DNA from: Luteitalea pratensis
GTDB lineage: Bacteria > Acidobacteriota > Vicinamibacteria > Vicinamibacterales > Vicinamibacteraceae
Direction: 5' to 3'
DNA length: 64,000 nt
NCBI RefSeq assembly: GCF_001618865.1
Contig: NZ_CP015136.1
Span: forward strand, 1,151,001-1,215,000
In this document: positions 45,549 through 53,841 of the stretch, in pieces
How the letters are laid out: each line of letters starts with the position of its first letter
How positions within the stretch are numbered: the stretch's first letter is position 1
The notes under the pieces: generated by a model
Seen by the model: the letters and a program-made list of their open reading frames with translations, nothing else
Database searches by the model: none
Told to the model about the DNA's origin: nothing
Position numbers and translations under genes: made by a program

Positions 45549-47138
45549 TCACCTCGAGCCGCCGGTTGGTCTGGCCGCCCTCTTCGACGCAGCCGTGCTG
45601 ACGGCGATGCACGCGAAGTTGGCGGCCTGGTCGATGCTGCCGGCTCCTTTGTACCGCGCCACCTGCGGGTACGGGCACAGCGGGCGTGATCGATCGATCG
45701 CGCCGTTGGTGCTGTGCGTCGCGACCAACGTGTCTGGCGCGATGCCCTTTTCCACCCACTGCTCGAGCGCGCCGAGGGCGTCGAACTGGTTGGGCCCCGG
45801 CCCACCGGAACAGTGGCCCATGCCCGGCGCGGTGAACAGGCGGAAGAACGACTTCGTCTTGTCGTACCCGCCCATCGTCCGCGCGACCGACTCGTAGTAC
45901 TCCGCCGCGTCCTGCGGCGGGACGATCGGATCCATCCAGCCGGTATACATGATCAACTTGTTGCCGCGTGCCTTGAACGGGGTGAGGTCGCGGTCGACCG
46001 CGTGCAGGTGCGCGAGACGCTGCTCCGCATACGCGAGATCCCGGTCGTAATCGAGCGTGCGCGCATCCCATCTCGGGTCGGCAAACAGGAAGTAACGGAA
46101 CAGCCCGACGCGCGATGGCTCGCGCGGATCGATCAGGTACTGGCCCCAGCCCTGGTTGGGGCTGTTGCCGAACGCCTCGCTGCCGCGTGGCCAGCCCGTG
46201 AAGATCTGCTCGCCGGTACGGGGATTCTTCACGCCGGCATACACCTTGTCGATCGCCTCGACCTGCGTCACCGTCAGGCACATCGCTTCATCCGCGCCCG
46301 GCTGGCAGGTGAGCCTTGCCGGATCGAACTGGCAGCGGCGCGGGTCATCGATGAGGCCGTCGGTCAGGCCGTCGAGTGCATCACACGCGTCGACAACCGC
46401 CCTGGTCACCAACTGCAGCTTTGCCCGCGTGAGCAGCGGGGCGCCGTCGGTATCGTGCGTCGCCATCCACGACCACACGAAGCCGAAAGGCTGGCGGATG
46501 CGATTGTGTGCCGGATGGCCGGCGACGATGCCGTCGTAGTCGGCGGGGAAGCGCTGCACTTCCGACATCGCCTGGTGCCCGCCGGCAGAACAGCCGACGA
46601 AGTACGACTTGTCAGCGAACCGGCCCATCGCGTTGCGGACGATCAGGTTTGCCGTTTCCGTCATCACGTGGATGGCGCGGTAGCCGTAATCGATCACCTT
46701 CTCCGGGTGGCCCTCGCCGAACTTCATGTCGTCGCCCGTGTGGCCGGTGTCGGTGCTGGCGGTCGCGTAGCCCCTGCGCAGTGCGGTCGCCATCGCGGCA
46801 TACGAGATGGATCCCTGGTAGCCGCCGTTGCCCACGCCCTGGAACTTGCCGTTCCACGCCGCCGCCGGCGGTAGCCAGACCTCGAGGTTAATCTCGGAAT
46901 CGCTCGTCGGCCTGGCCGTCGCCTCGACGCGGCAGAAGGCGGGCAGCGTGAGTGCGGCCTGTGAGGCGGGAGGAGTGAAAGGCCCGGCCTCGATCATCGC
47001 TGCCGATCGGATCGTGACTGTCGGGATCGTCAGCGCCGCGAGATCAGCGCCCGAGGTAGCCGCGGCAGCCGGCGTCACGGCACCGACTGGAGACATCAGC
47101 GACAGCGCGAACACGCACAGCAGGCGACCACGACTCAT
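45549..47138 (-). CDS. tannase/feruloyl esterase family protein (PF07519)
   Basis: A 529-residue secreted esterase from ATG 47138, with GGAGG 8 bases upstream. The signal peptide is MSRGRLLCVFALSLMSPVGA with a cleavage site after AAAA. Catalytic features: GCSAGGHQA with Ser184 directly after a Cys, as in the family's CS-D-HC arrangement; YTGWMDPIVPP with the Asp; and APGMGHCSGG with the His followed by the paired Cys. GKFQGVGNGGYQGSISY and RGYATASTDTGH are further family blocks. It should hydrolyse aromatic esters such as gallates, ferulates or plant-wall phenolics in the periplasm or outside. It is divergent from the FISUMP gene. Confidence 0.92.
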   Translation of the reverse strand: MSRGRLLCVFALSLMSPVGAVTPAAAATSGADLAALTIPTVTIRSAAMIEAGPFTPPASQAALTLPAFCRVEATARPTSDSEINLEVWLPPAAAWNGKFQGVGNGGYQGSISYAAMATALRRGYATASTDTGHTGDDMKFGEGHPEKVIDYGYRAIHVMTETANLIVRNAMGRFADKSYFVGCSAGGHQAMSEVQRFPADYDGIVAGHPAHNRIRQPFGFVWSWMATHDTDGAPLLTRAKLQLVTRAVVDACDALDGLTDGLIDDPRRCQFDPARLTCQPGADEAMCLTVTQVEAIDKVYAGVKNPRTGEQIFTGWPRGSEAFGNSPNQGWGQYLIDPREPSRVGLFRYFLFADPRWDARTLDYDRDLAYAEQRLAHLHAVDRDLTPFKARGNKLIMYTGWMDPIVPPQDAAEYYESVARTMGGYDKTKSFFRLFTAPGMGHCSGGPGPNQFDALGALEQWVEKGIAPDTLVATHSTNGAIDRSRPLCPYPQVARYKGAGSIDQAANFACIAVSTAASKRAARPTGGSR

Positions 47139-47218
47139 GCAGACAACCTCCGGGCCGTGATTATAGAAGGGCGCCGACACTCGGGGTCGCGTCGCGCGGA
47201 ACCTGCTACGCTCCCACC

Positions 47219-47818
47219 ATGCGCGTCTCGGTCGTCGTCGTGGCGATCGCACTCGGGTCTGCCGGTGTCGCGTCCCCGATGCAGCAAACACCGGATGCAC
47301 GTGGCGTGGCCTCTGCGAGGGCCTCGGCAAGAGGGATGCCGGATGGCAGGCAGTGGACGACGGAGAACCTGAACGTCGACGCGGAGCCGTCCTTCTGTTA
47401 CGAGAATGCGGAAGCGCACTGCCGTCGGTACGGCCGGTTGTACACCTGGGAGTCCGCGCAGCGGGCGTGCCGGGCACTCGGATCGGGATGGCGACTGCCG
47501 ACCGTCGACGAATGGCGGCAACTGGCCAGCCACTACGGTGGGGTCCGGGGCGACTCGGACGACGGGGGACGGGCGGCGTACGAGGCGCTTGGCGCCGGTG
47601 GCCGCTCGGGGTTCAACGCACTGCTGGGCGGCGGCCGCGATGCCGCAAGCGGCCTGTACGCGCGCCTGGATGCCCATGGCTTCTACTGGACGGCATCGGC
47701 CAGTGGTCCCGACCGGGCATGGTTCTACAACTTTGGCAAGGGCTCAGGCGCGCTCAACCGTCATGACGGCGGCGAGACGCAGAGGGCCTTTTCGGTCCGC
47801 TGCGTGAACGGTGACTGA
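47219..47818 (+). CDS. secreted FISUMP-domain protein
   Basis: A 199-residue exported protein: MRVSVVVVAIALGSAGVASP is a signal peptide. The mature part has the fibrobacter-type paralogous domain: DGRQWTTENLNVD, YGRLYTWESAQRAC, GSGWRLPTVDEWRQLASHY, FYWTASASG and AFSVRCVNGD. The domain resembles the C-type lectin-like fold of formylglycine-generating enzyme relatives and is found in cell-surface proteins. One copy is present. Function is unknown; binding to a surface or polysaccharide is plausible. Confidence 0.85.
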   Translation: MRVSVVVVAIALGSAGVASPMQQTPDARGVASARASARGMPDGRQWTTENLNVDAEPSFCYENAEAHCRRYGRLYTWESAQRACRALGSGWRLPTVDEWRQLASHYGGVRGDSDDGGRAAYEALGAGGRSGFNALLGGGRDAASGLYARLDAHGFYWTASASGPDRAWFYNFGKGSGALNRHDGGETQRAFSVRCVNGD

Positions 47819-47910
47819 GGCCGCCAGAACTCGGCAGATGGGCGTGTGATAGAACACTCGCAACGCCAGACCGTGTCCCTTTCGCAGTCCGCCGTTTACG
47901 AGGAGTCGAC

Positions 47911-48771
47911 ATGTGTGAACAGGATCAATTCGAGAAGGATCGCCAGGAGTACGAGGCGCGAGGCCTGGTCACGCGCCGCCAGTTCGGCGTGCTCGTCGGC
48001 GCGGGGATGACGATGATCCTGCCGCGGGTGGTGGGGGCGGTTGCGGTGACGGAATCGGATGTGACGATTACCACACCCGACGGCACCGCCGACTGCTACT
48101 TCGTCCATCCGGCGAGCGGGACCGCCCCTGCCGTGCTGATCTGGCCGGACATCTTCGGCCTGCGGCCGTCGTTCCGGCAGATGGGCAAGCGGCTGGCCGA
48201 ATCGGGTTATGCCGTGCTGGTGGTCAACCCGTTCTACCGCGTCAAGAAGGCGCCGACGGCGGAACAGGGCGGCGCGACGCCGATCGATCAGGTGAGGCCG
48301 CTGGCGCAGGGGCTGAACGAGACGACGCAACTGACCGACGCGAAGGCCTTCATCGGCTGGCTGGATCAGCAGGCCGCGGTCGCGAAGAACAAGAAGGTCG
48401 GGACGCAGGGCTACTGCATGGGCGGTCCGATGGCGTTCCGGACTGCGGTGGCGATGCCGGGCCGAATTGGCGCGGTCGCCTCGTTCCATGGCGGTGGGCT
48501 GGTCACCACGGCACCCAACAGTCCGCACACGCAGGCGGCGGCGACGAGTGCACAGTTCCTCATCGCCATCGCGGAGAACGACGACGCGCGGGCGCCCGAC
48601 GACAAGACGACGCTGAAGGACACGTTTGCCAAGGCCAACCGTCCCGCGGAGATCGAGGTCTATGCCGCGGCACATGGCTGGTGTCCACCCGACTCTCGGG
48701 TCTACAACGAACCGCTGGCCGAGAAGGCGTGGAGTCGCCTGCTGGCGCTCTATACCAAGGCGCTGGTATAG
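47911..48771 (+). CDS. dienelactone hydrolase family protein with Tat-like signal
   Basis: A 286-residue protein from ATG 47911 with AGGAG 5 bases upstream. Residues 22-43 read RRQFGVLVGAGMTMILPRVV, a Tat signal with an unusually long N-region that starts MCEQDQFEKD. The catalytic triad of dienelactone hydrolases is visible: Cys169 in QGYCMGG, Asp at 224-225 in AENDDARAP and His254 in YAAAHGW. Substrates may include dienelactones from aromatic catabolism or other lactones. It is followed after 10 bases by msrB, indicating an operon. Confidence 0.9.
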   Translation: MCEQDQFEKDRQEYEARGLVTRRQFGVLVGAGMTMILPRVVGAVAVTESDVTITTPDGTADCYFVHPASGTAPAVLIWPDIFGLRPSFRQMGKRLAESGYAVLVVNPFYRVKKAPTAEQGGATPIDQVRPLAQGLNETTQLTDAKAFIGWLDQQAAVAKNKKVGTQGYCMGGPMAFRTAVAMPGRIGAVASFHGGGLVTTAPNSPHTQAAATSAQFLIAIAENDDARAPDDKTTLKDTFAKANRPAEIEVYAAAHGWCPPDSRVYNEPLAEKAWSRLLALYTKALV

Positions 48772-48781
48772 GAGAACGGAT

Positions 48782-49255
48782 GTGTTGACCTGGAAAGACG
48801 TGCTGGACCGGGCCCAGAAGGGCAACCCGCCGGCGCCGCAGCGCGTCGAGCGCAGTGACGGGGAGTGGAAGACACGGCTCACGCCGGAGCAGTACCACGT
48901 CACCCGGCAGCACGGAACCGAGCGCGCGTTCAGTTCGGCGATGTGCAGCCGCTTCGAGCCGGGCCGATACGCGTGCATCTGCTGCGGCACGCTGCTCTTC
49001 GATGGCACGAGCAAGTTCGAGTCGGGCACAGGGTGGCCCTCGTTCGGTCAGCCGTCCGCGCACGACGTGGTCGCCTATACCGCCGACAACTCGTACGGCA
49101 TGGTTCGCATCGAGGCCACCTGCAGTGTGTGTGATGCGCACCTCGGGCACGTGTTCCCCGATGGTCCAGCCCCGAGCGGACTGCGGTACTGCATGAACGC
49201 GGTGTCGCTCGAGAAGCTCTCGGTCGACGACGAGGCTCCAGCCGCCGATCACTGA
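48782..49255 (+). CDS. msrB: peptide-methionine (R)-S-oxide reductase
   Basis: A 157-residue MsrB from GTG 48782, preceded by AGGAG with 7 bases spacing. It reduces methionine-R-sulfoxide in proteins. Zinc-binding pairs are C65/C68 (CICC) and C114/C117 (CSVC), the substrate loop is SGTGWPSF and the catalytic cysteine is C137 in LRYCMNAVSL. There is no signal peptide, so it should act in the cytoplasm. Pairing with the dienelactone hydrolase suggests a shared oxidative or aromatic-stress response. Confidence 0.96.
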   Translation: MLTWKDVLDRAQKGNPPAPQRVERSDGEWKTRLTPEQYHVTRQHGTERAFSSAMCSRFEPGRYACICCGTLLFDGTSKFESGTGWPSFGQPSAHDVVAYTADNSYGMVRIEATCSVCDAHLGHVFPDGPAPSGLRYCMNAVSLEKLSVDDEAPAADH

Positions 49256-49284
49256 TCGGCCTGTCACGTCGCGCGGTCGTGGTT

Positions 49285-49307
49285 CGGCCCGCTGGGACAG
49301 CGGGCCG
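49285..49307 (+). terminator. GC-rich hairpin after msrB
   Basis: CGGCCCGCT (49285-49293), loop GGGAC, AGCGGGCCG (49299-49307) is a perfect 9-bp stem 30 bases after the msrB stop, between convergent genes. It lacks a T-run; AATCTTT follows at some distance. The CTACC that follows also follows the hairpin near 52361, so it may be a mobile palindromic repeat serving as a terminator. Confidence 0.5.
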
Positions 49308-49346
49308 CTACCAATCTTTGGGGGGCCATCATGCGTGGGGGCCACG

Positions 49347-50033
49347 TCAGGACCGCTGCCGCTTCGTCGCCGGCTTGGCGACCGGTGGCGCGTCGCGTCG
49401 CGGCCGCTCGGGGACGATGGTCTCGCCGCGCGCGAGCATGTCGACGAGAACGGCGATCTTGCGGGCCCGCCCGGCGGGCGTCTTCATCGCGTTGGTCCGG
49501 AACGCCAACGCGAACAGGTTCATGCGCCCCAGGGTGGCGAAGGTCCGGCGCGCCTTCGGATTGGCATCGATCGCGGCGCGCAGGTCGGCGGGAATGCTCG
49601 CCATGCTCGCCTCGCGAACCGGTGCGTACGCGGCGTCCCAGCGGCCGTCAGCCCTGGCGAGGTCCACCTGCCGCTGCCCGTGCGGCGTCATCCGACCGGC
49701 CGCGGTCAGCCGGGCGATGTGATCGCGATTGATCTGGCTCCACAGGCTGCGTGACCGGCGCGGTGTGTAGCGCTGCAGGAACGACTGCGCGTCGAGTGAC
49801 TTGCGGATGCCGTCGATCCACCCCCAGCACAGCGCCACATCCAGGGCCTCCGCCAGCGTCACCGTCGGCAGCCCGGTTCCCTTCCTGTAGATGGCGAGCC
49901 AGATCTCGGGCTCGCGGTCGTGGTTGGCACGCATCCAGGCCTCGAAGGTCCGGCCGGTGGGGAAGCGCTGAATACGTGAAGGGTCGGGATTGGTCGGCGC
50001 CACCCCTTTCGCGTACCACGCTGCGGGCCCCAT
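49347..50033 (-). CDS. YdeI/OmpD-associated family protein
   Basis: A 228-residue soluble protein from ATG 50033; a GTG at 50003 would remove ten residues. It matches the YdeI/OmpD-associated family: RFPTGRTFEAWMRANHDREP, IWLAIYRKGTGLPTVTLAEA, ALDVALCWGWIDGIRKSLDA, YTPRRSRSLWSQINRDHIAR and the C-terminal SIPADLRAAIDANPKARRTF. Members are linked to bacteriocin or antimicrobial peptide protection in enterobacteria but the biochemical role is unsettled. It is a single gene, divergent from the RNB ribonuclease. Confidence 0.88.
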   Translation of the reverse strand: MGPAAWYAKGVAPTNPDPSRIQRFPTGRTFEAWMRANHDREPEIWLAIYRKGTGLPTVTLAEALDVALCWGWIDGIRKSLDAQSFLQRYTPRRSRSLWSQINRDHIARLTAAGRMTPHGQRQVDLARADGRWDAAYAPVREASMASIPADLRAAIDANPKARRTFATLGRMNLFALAFRTNAMKTPAGRARKIAVLVDMLARGETIVPERPRRDAPPVAKPATKRQRS

Positions 50034-50086
50034 CGGCAAGGCCCGCCTGACAGGAGACGCATGCAGCCACCTGTTAGTCTGTCGGC

Positions 50087-51553
50087 ATGGAACAGGACGC
50101 CGTCGATCTGGTGGGGCTTGCGCGCATCGCGATGCGCGAGCGCGGCCTCGAACCCGAGTTCCCGCCGGAAGTGCTCGCGCAGGTCGCGCGGCTCGACGGT
50201 CCGGTGGCCGACGCGTCGCTGGCCGACCTGCGTCACCTCGCCTGGTGCTCGATCGACAACGACGACTCGCGTGACCTCGACCAGCTCTCGGTCGCGGAAG
50301 GAACATCGAGGGGCACGCGGGTGCGCGTGGCCATCGCCGACGTCGATGCGTTCGTGCCGCATGGCACGCCAGTGGACCAACACGCCGGTATCAACACCAC
50401 GTCGGTCTACACGCCGATGCATGTCTTCCCGATGCTTCCCGAGCGGCTCTCGACCGACCTCACGTCGCTCAATCCCGACGCGGATCGCATCGCGGTCGTG
50501 TTGGCCTTCGACGTCGACGCCGAAGGTACGGTGAGCGGTGGCACCGTTGAACGGGCACTGGTGCGCAACCAGGCCCGCCTGTCGTACGACGACGTCGCCG
50601 CGTGGCTCGAGGCACGCGCCCCGGCTCCGCGGCCGATCACGTCGCGCGAGGGCATGGCCGACCAAGTGCGATTGCAGGACGAGGCGGCTGCATGGTTGCG
50701 CGTGCGGCGGTACAGGGACGGCGCGCTCGACTTCCAGAGCACTGAAGCCCGTGCCGTCGTCGCCGACGGGCACGTCGTCGGCCTGAAGAAGGAGGAGAAG
50801 AACCGCGCCCGGGCGTTGATCGAAGACTTCATGATCGCGGTCAACGGCGTGTCGGCGCGTTTCCTCGAGGAGCGCGGCGTGCCCTCGATCAGGCGCGTGG
50901 TGCGGACCCCCAAGCGCTGGGATCGCCTGCAGGTCATTGCCCAGGACGCGGGCGAACGCCTGCCGGACGAGCCCGAGCCCGCCGCACTTTCGGCGTTCCT
51001 GGCCAGGCGGCGCGCCGCCGACCCTGACGGCTACGGCGTGCTGTCGCTCGCAGTGCTCAAGCTGCTCGGCCGGGGGGAGTACGTGCTCACGCGACCTGGC
51101 GACGCCAACGCCGGCCACTTCGGGCTCGCGGTGCACGAGTACGTGCACTCCACCGCTCCCAACCGGCGCTATCCCGATCTGGTCACGCAGCGGTTGCTGA
51201 AAGCCGCGGTCATTGACGCCGCACTGCCGTACACGGACGAGGCCCTCGACGTGCTGGCCCGGCACTGCACGCGCCAGGAAGACGCAGCCGACAAGGTCGA
51301 GCGACAGATGCGCAAGGCGGCAACCGCCCTCGTGCTGTCCTCACGCGTCGGCGAAGAGTTCGACGGCATCGTCACCGGTGCGTCGAGCACGGCGACATGG
51401 GTGCGGACATTCGACCCGCCGGCCGAAGGGCGGATCGTCCGCGGCACGGCCGGCCTCGACGTCGGTGAGCGCGTGCGCGTGCAGCTGACCGGCACGGATG
51501 TGGCGCGTGGGTTCCTCGACTTCGTGCCGGTGGCCCGGCAAGCTACTGGGTGA
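50087..51553 (+). CDS. RNase II/R-family (RNB) exoribonuclease
   Basis: A 488-residue RNB-domain protein, shorter than RNase R because N-terminal cold-shock domains are absent. The metal site reads CSIDNDDSRDLDQL: Asp57, Asp63 and Asp65 match the first three catalytic aspartates of E. coli RNase II, but the fourth position is Gln66. HEYVHSTAPNRRYPDLVTQR is the substrate-channel signature. The last 70 residues (FDGIVTGASSTATWVRTF, GERVRVQLTGTD) resemble a reduced S1-type domain. Single-strand 3'-to-5' RNA decay is the expected activity if the Gln is tolerated. The start lacks a clear ribosome-binding site. Confidence 0.88.
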   Translation: MEQDAVDLVGLARIAMRERGLEPEFPPEVLAQVARLDGPVADASLADLRHLAWCSIDNDDSRDLDQLSVAEGTSRGTRVRVAIADVDAFVPHGTPVDQHAGINTTSVYTPMHVFPMLPERLSTDLTSLNPDADRIAVVLAFDVDAEGTVSGGTVERALVRNQARLSYDDVAAWLEARAPAPRPITSREGMADQVRLQDEAAAWLRVRRYRDGALDFQSTEARAVVADGHVVGLKKEEKNRARALIEDFMIAVNGVSARFLEERGVPSIRRVVRTPKRWDRLQVIAQDAGERLPDEPEPAALSAFLARRRAADPDGYGVLSLAVLKLLGRGEYVLTRPGDANAGHFGLAVHEYVHSTAPNRRYPDLVTQRLLKAAVIDAALPYTDEALDVLARHCTRQEDAADKVERQMRKAATALVLSSRVGEEFDGIVTGASSTATWVRTFDPPAEGRIVRGTAGLDVGERVRVQLTGTDVARGFLDFVPVARQATG

Positions 51554-51558
51554 GACTT

Positions 51559-51608
51559 GTAGCCGTCGGACTTGTCCGACGGTCAGCGTCCCACGCTGCC
51601 CGACAAGT
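51559..51608. repeat. dispersed palindromic repeat, copy B (GTAGCCGTCG family)
   Basis: GTAGCCGTCG at 51559-51568, stem CCGTCGGAC (51563-51571), TT, GTCCGACGG (51574-51582), then CAGCGTC and CGACAAGT at 51601-51608. The stem base changes are compensated relative to copy A (GAGC/GCTC versus GGAC/GTCC), showing that pairing is maintained. It lies between convergent genes and may end transcription. Confidence 0.7.
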
Positions 51609-51625
51609 CCGGCAGCCACACCTGC

Positions 51626-52282
51626 TCAGCCCGCGCGATAGCGGTCGGCGAGGTCGCGGATCTCGCGGTTCTCGACGATCCGTCCGGAGAGGCCGTCAGC
51701 GTGGGCCTGCAGCATCGCGCGGCCGAGATCGTCGCCGCTCACATACAGGCCTCGGAAGGGGCGGAGGAGCCACAGGGCTGGCCGCATCACGCGATATGCC
51801 ATGGGCTCGCTCGCGGACGGATGGCCACCGATGGCGGCCGGGCGCCAGCACAGGGCACGGGTGCCGGCAAGCAGGTCGCGTTCGGTCTCCGCCTTGACGC
51901 GCGCCCACATGGCGCGGCTGCCGAGAGCCGCGCCGGCACCGCTGACGAAGTGGAAGGTGGCCGCGGGGCTCGCCTTGCGCAAGGCGCCTGCCGCCGCGAT
52001 GGCGAAGTCGTAGGTGGGGCGCCGGTACGCGGCCTCTCCGTCCACCTGTGACACCGACTTGCCGAGACACCACAGGCACAGATCAGCGCCCGCGAAGGCC
52101 TCGTCGCCGTCACCGTAGTGAGCGAAGTCGTCGCGCAGCACGATGCTCATGCGGGGATCGCGAAGCGCCGGCGCTCGTCGCGTCACGAGCCGTAGCTCGC
52201 CGACCGAGGGCGACGCCAGGCACTGGCGTACCACGCAGGCACCGGCTGATCCCGTCGCCCCGAACACCACCACCGTGAGCAC
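51626..52282 (-). CDS. NAD(P)-binding atypical SDR/epimerase-like protein
   Basis: A 218-residue Rossmann protein from GTG 52282. MLTVVVFGATGSAGACVVRQ is the nucleotide-binding strand-turn-helix, GADLCLWCLGKS and FHFVSGAGAALGSRAMWARV follow, with the active-site Tyr of classical SDRs missing. It resembles HSCARG/YwnB-type atypical SDRs that act as NADPH sensors or nucleoside-diphosphate-sugar epimerase-like proteins. Function unknown; it stands alone. Confidence 0.82.
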   Translation of the reverse strand: MLTVVVFGATGSAGACVVRQCLASPSVGELRLVTRRAPALRDPRMSIVLRDDFAHYGDGDEAFAGADLCLWCLGKSVSQVDGEAAYRRPTYDFAIAAAGALRKASPAATFHFVSGAGAALGSRAMWARVKAETERDLLAGTRALCWRPAAIGGHPSASEPMAYRVMRPALWLLRPFRGLYVSGDDLGRAMLQAHADGLSGRIVENREIRDLADRYRAG

Positions 52283-52337
52283 GATGTCGCAGTCTACAGC
52301 GGCCCTTGCCTGGGCCGCCCAGGACGACTCCTCGCCG

Positions 52338-52370
52338 GGGCCGGGCTCGGAGAGCCGGCCCTACCGGCTC
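52338..52370 (-). terminator. alternative GC hairpins after the ManD-like gene
   Basis: GGGCCGG-G-CTC (52338-52348) can pair with GAGCCGGCCC (52352-52361), one base bulged. Alternatively GAGCCGG (52352-52358) pairs with CCGGCTC (52364-52370). The element follows the ManD-like stop (52393, minus strand) and probably ends that transcript or is an interspersed palindrome. Confidence 0.4.
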
Positions 52371-52392
52371 CCCGAATTCCCACATGTGGATG

Positions 52393-53760
52393 TCACGGAC
52401 GGATGACGGTCCCGTCCCGCCGCCGCGTGGTGCCCCACGAGTAGTCGAAGTTGGGCGGACCCGGCTTGAACGGGAACTTCGCCGCGACGGCCTCGTCAAC
52501 GTCGACGCCGTGACCGGGCGAGTCGTTGGCGACCATGTACCCGTCCTTCTGCTCGGGCGAGCCCTTGAACACCTCGCGCGTCTCCGGCGGAAATGCGCCG
52601 CCTTCGTGGATGCCGAAGTTGTAGGTCGAGAGCTCGAGGGCGAGCTGCGCCGCGTGCGCCACCGGTGACGCATCGCCGGGCCCGTGCCATGCGGTACGCA
52701 CGCCGAAGAACTCGGAGAGCGCGGCCACCTTGCGTGCCGGCGTGAGGCCGCCGATCTGCGAGATGTGGATGCGGATGAAGTCGATCAGGCGCTCGGAAAT
52801 CAGCGGCAGGTACTCCTGCACCGTGTTGAACAACTCGCCCATCGCGATCGGGATGCTCGTGTGTTGGCGCAGTTGCCGGAACCAGGCGTTGTCCTCGGGC
52901 GGGAACGGATCCTCGAGGAAGAAGAGGTTGTAGGGCTCGAGCGCCTTGCACAGGTTGATGGCCTCGGCCAGCTGTACGCGCTCATGGACGTCGTGCAGCA
53001 GCTGAACTTCGTCGCCGAGCTCGGTGCGCAGGTGCGCAAACAGCTTCGGCAGCATACGTACGTAAGGGGCCGATTCCCAGATCGCCCGCGGGTTGGTCGG
53101 GCCGACCACGTCGGCGGCCGAGCCGCTCGCCGGCGCGTCGCTGCGCGCCCCGTAGGTCGCGAGCCCCGGCACGCCGCCCTGCACCCGTACGTGCCTGAAC
53201 CCTGCCGCGATGCCCTTCTTTGCGTTGTCGGTGACCTCCGTGAAGTCCCGCCCGCTCGCGTGGTAGTAGCAGTCGGCGCCGTGTCGGACCTTGCCGCCGA
53301 GCAACTGGTGCAGCGGCAGCCCGGCGCGCTTGCCGAGAATGTCCCACAGGGCGATGTCGACGCCGCTCATCGCGTTGAACAGCACGGGGCCGTTGCGCCA
53401 GTACGAGCTCACGTACATCGACTGCCAGATGTCCTCAATCTCGTCGACCCGCCGGCCGATCAGGAATGGCCGCAGGTACTGGTCGATCGCGGTCTGCACG
53501 ACGAGCGCGCGTTGGGTGAACGTCGCGCAGCCCCAGCCGTACAGCCCCGGCTGGTCGGTGATCACCTTCACGACCACGAGGCGAATGCCGTTGGGCGCGG
53601 TCAGGACGACCTGCACGTCCTTGACGCGAATCACCGGCAGCCCCCTCGGCGCCGGCGGCACCACCGGTGCCTGCGCCAGCACGTCGTGCCCGGCGAGTAT
53701 GCCGGTTCCTGCCACCATCGGTCCCGCGGCCAGCTTGCGCAGCGCATCACGTCTGTTCAT
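52393..53760 (-). CDS. Tat-exported mannonate dehydratase-like enolase-superfamily protein
   Basis: A 455-residue protein from ATG 53760 with GAGGG upstream. MNRRDALRKLAAGPMVAGTG is a Tat signal. The body matches the ManD/RspA branch of the enolase superfamily: SSYWRNGPVLFNAMSGVDIA, LPLHQLLGGKVRHGADCYYH, LLHDVHERVQ, FFLEDPFPPEDNAWF, IAMGELFNTVQEYLP, FIRIHISQIGGL and TAWHGPGDASPV. Asp, Glu and Glu metal ligands are in DVHE, LEDPFP and MGELF. Cytoplasmic relatives dehydrate D-mannonate or other sugar acids; an exported form is unusual. It is divergent from the Nif3-like gene, 81 bases apart. Confidence 0.9.
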   Translation of the reverse strand: MNRRDALRKLAAGPMVAGTGILAGHDVLAQAPVVPPAPRGLPVIRVKDVQVVLTAPNGIRLVVVKVITDQPGLYGWGCATFTQRALVVQTAIDQYLRPFLIGRRVDEIEDIWQSMYVSSYWRNGPVLFNAMSGVDIALWDILGKRAGLPLHQLLGGKVRHGADCYYHASGRDFTEVTDNAKKGIAAGFRHVRVQGGVPGLATYGARSDAPASGSAADVVGPTNPRAIWESAPYVRMLPKLFAHLRTELGDEVQLLHDVHERVQLAEAINLCKALEPYNLFFLEDPFPPEDNAWFRQLRQHTSIPIAMGELFNTVQEYLPLISERLIDFIRIHISQIGGLTPARKVAALSEFFGVRTAWHGPGDASPVAHAAQLALELSTYNFGIHEGGAFPPETREVFKGSPEQKDGYMVANDSPGHGVDVDEAVAAKFPFKPGPPNFDYSWGTTRRRDGTVIRP

Positions 53761-53841
53761 CGGTGCCCTCGTGGCCCGCATCCTGCGTGGCCCGGGACGA
53801 CGGTGTCAAGCGATGAGGCCGGACGTGTCAGAATCGCGCGC

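Noticed and set aside
45714-46874. 386-codon plus-strand frame opposite the tannase gene
   Set aside because: The tannase reading is supported by signal peptide, CSAGG and GMGHC motifs; the opposite frame is low-complexity.
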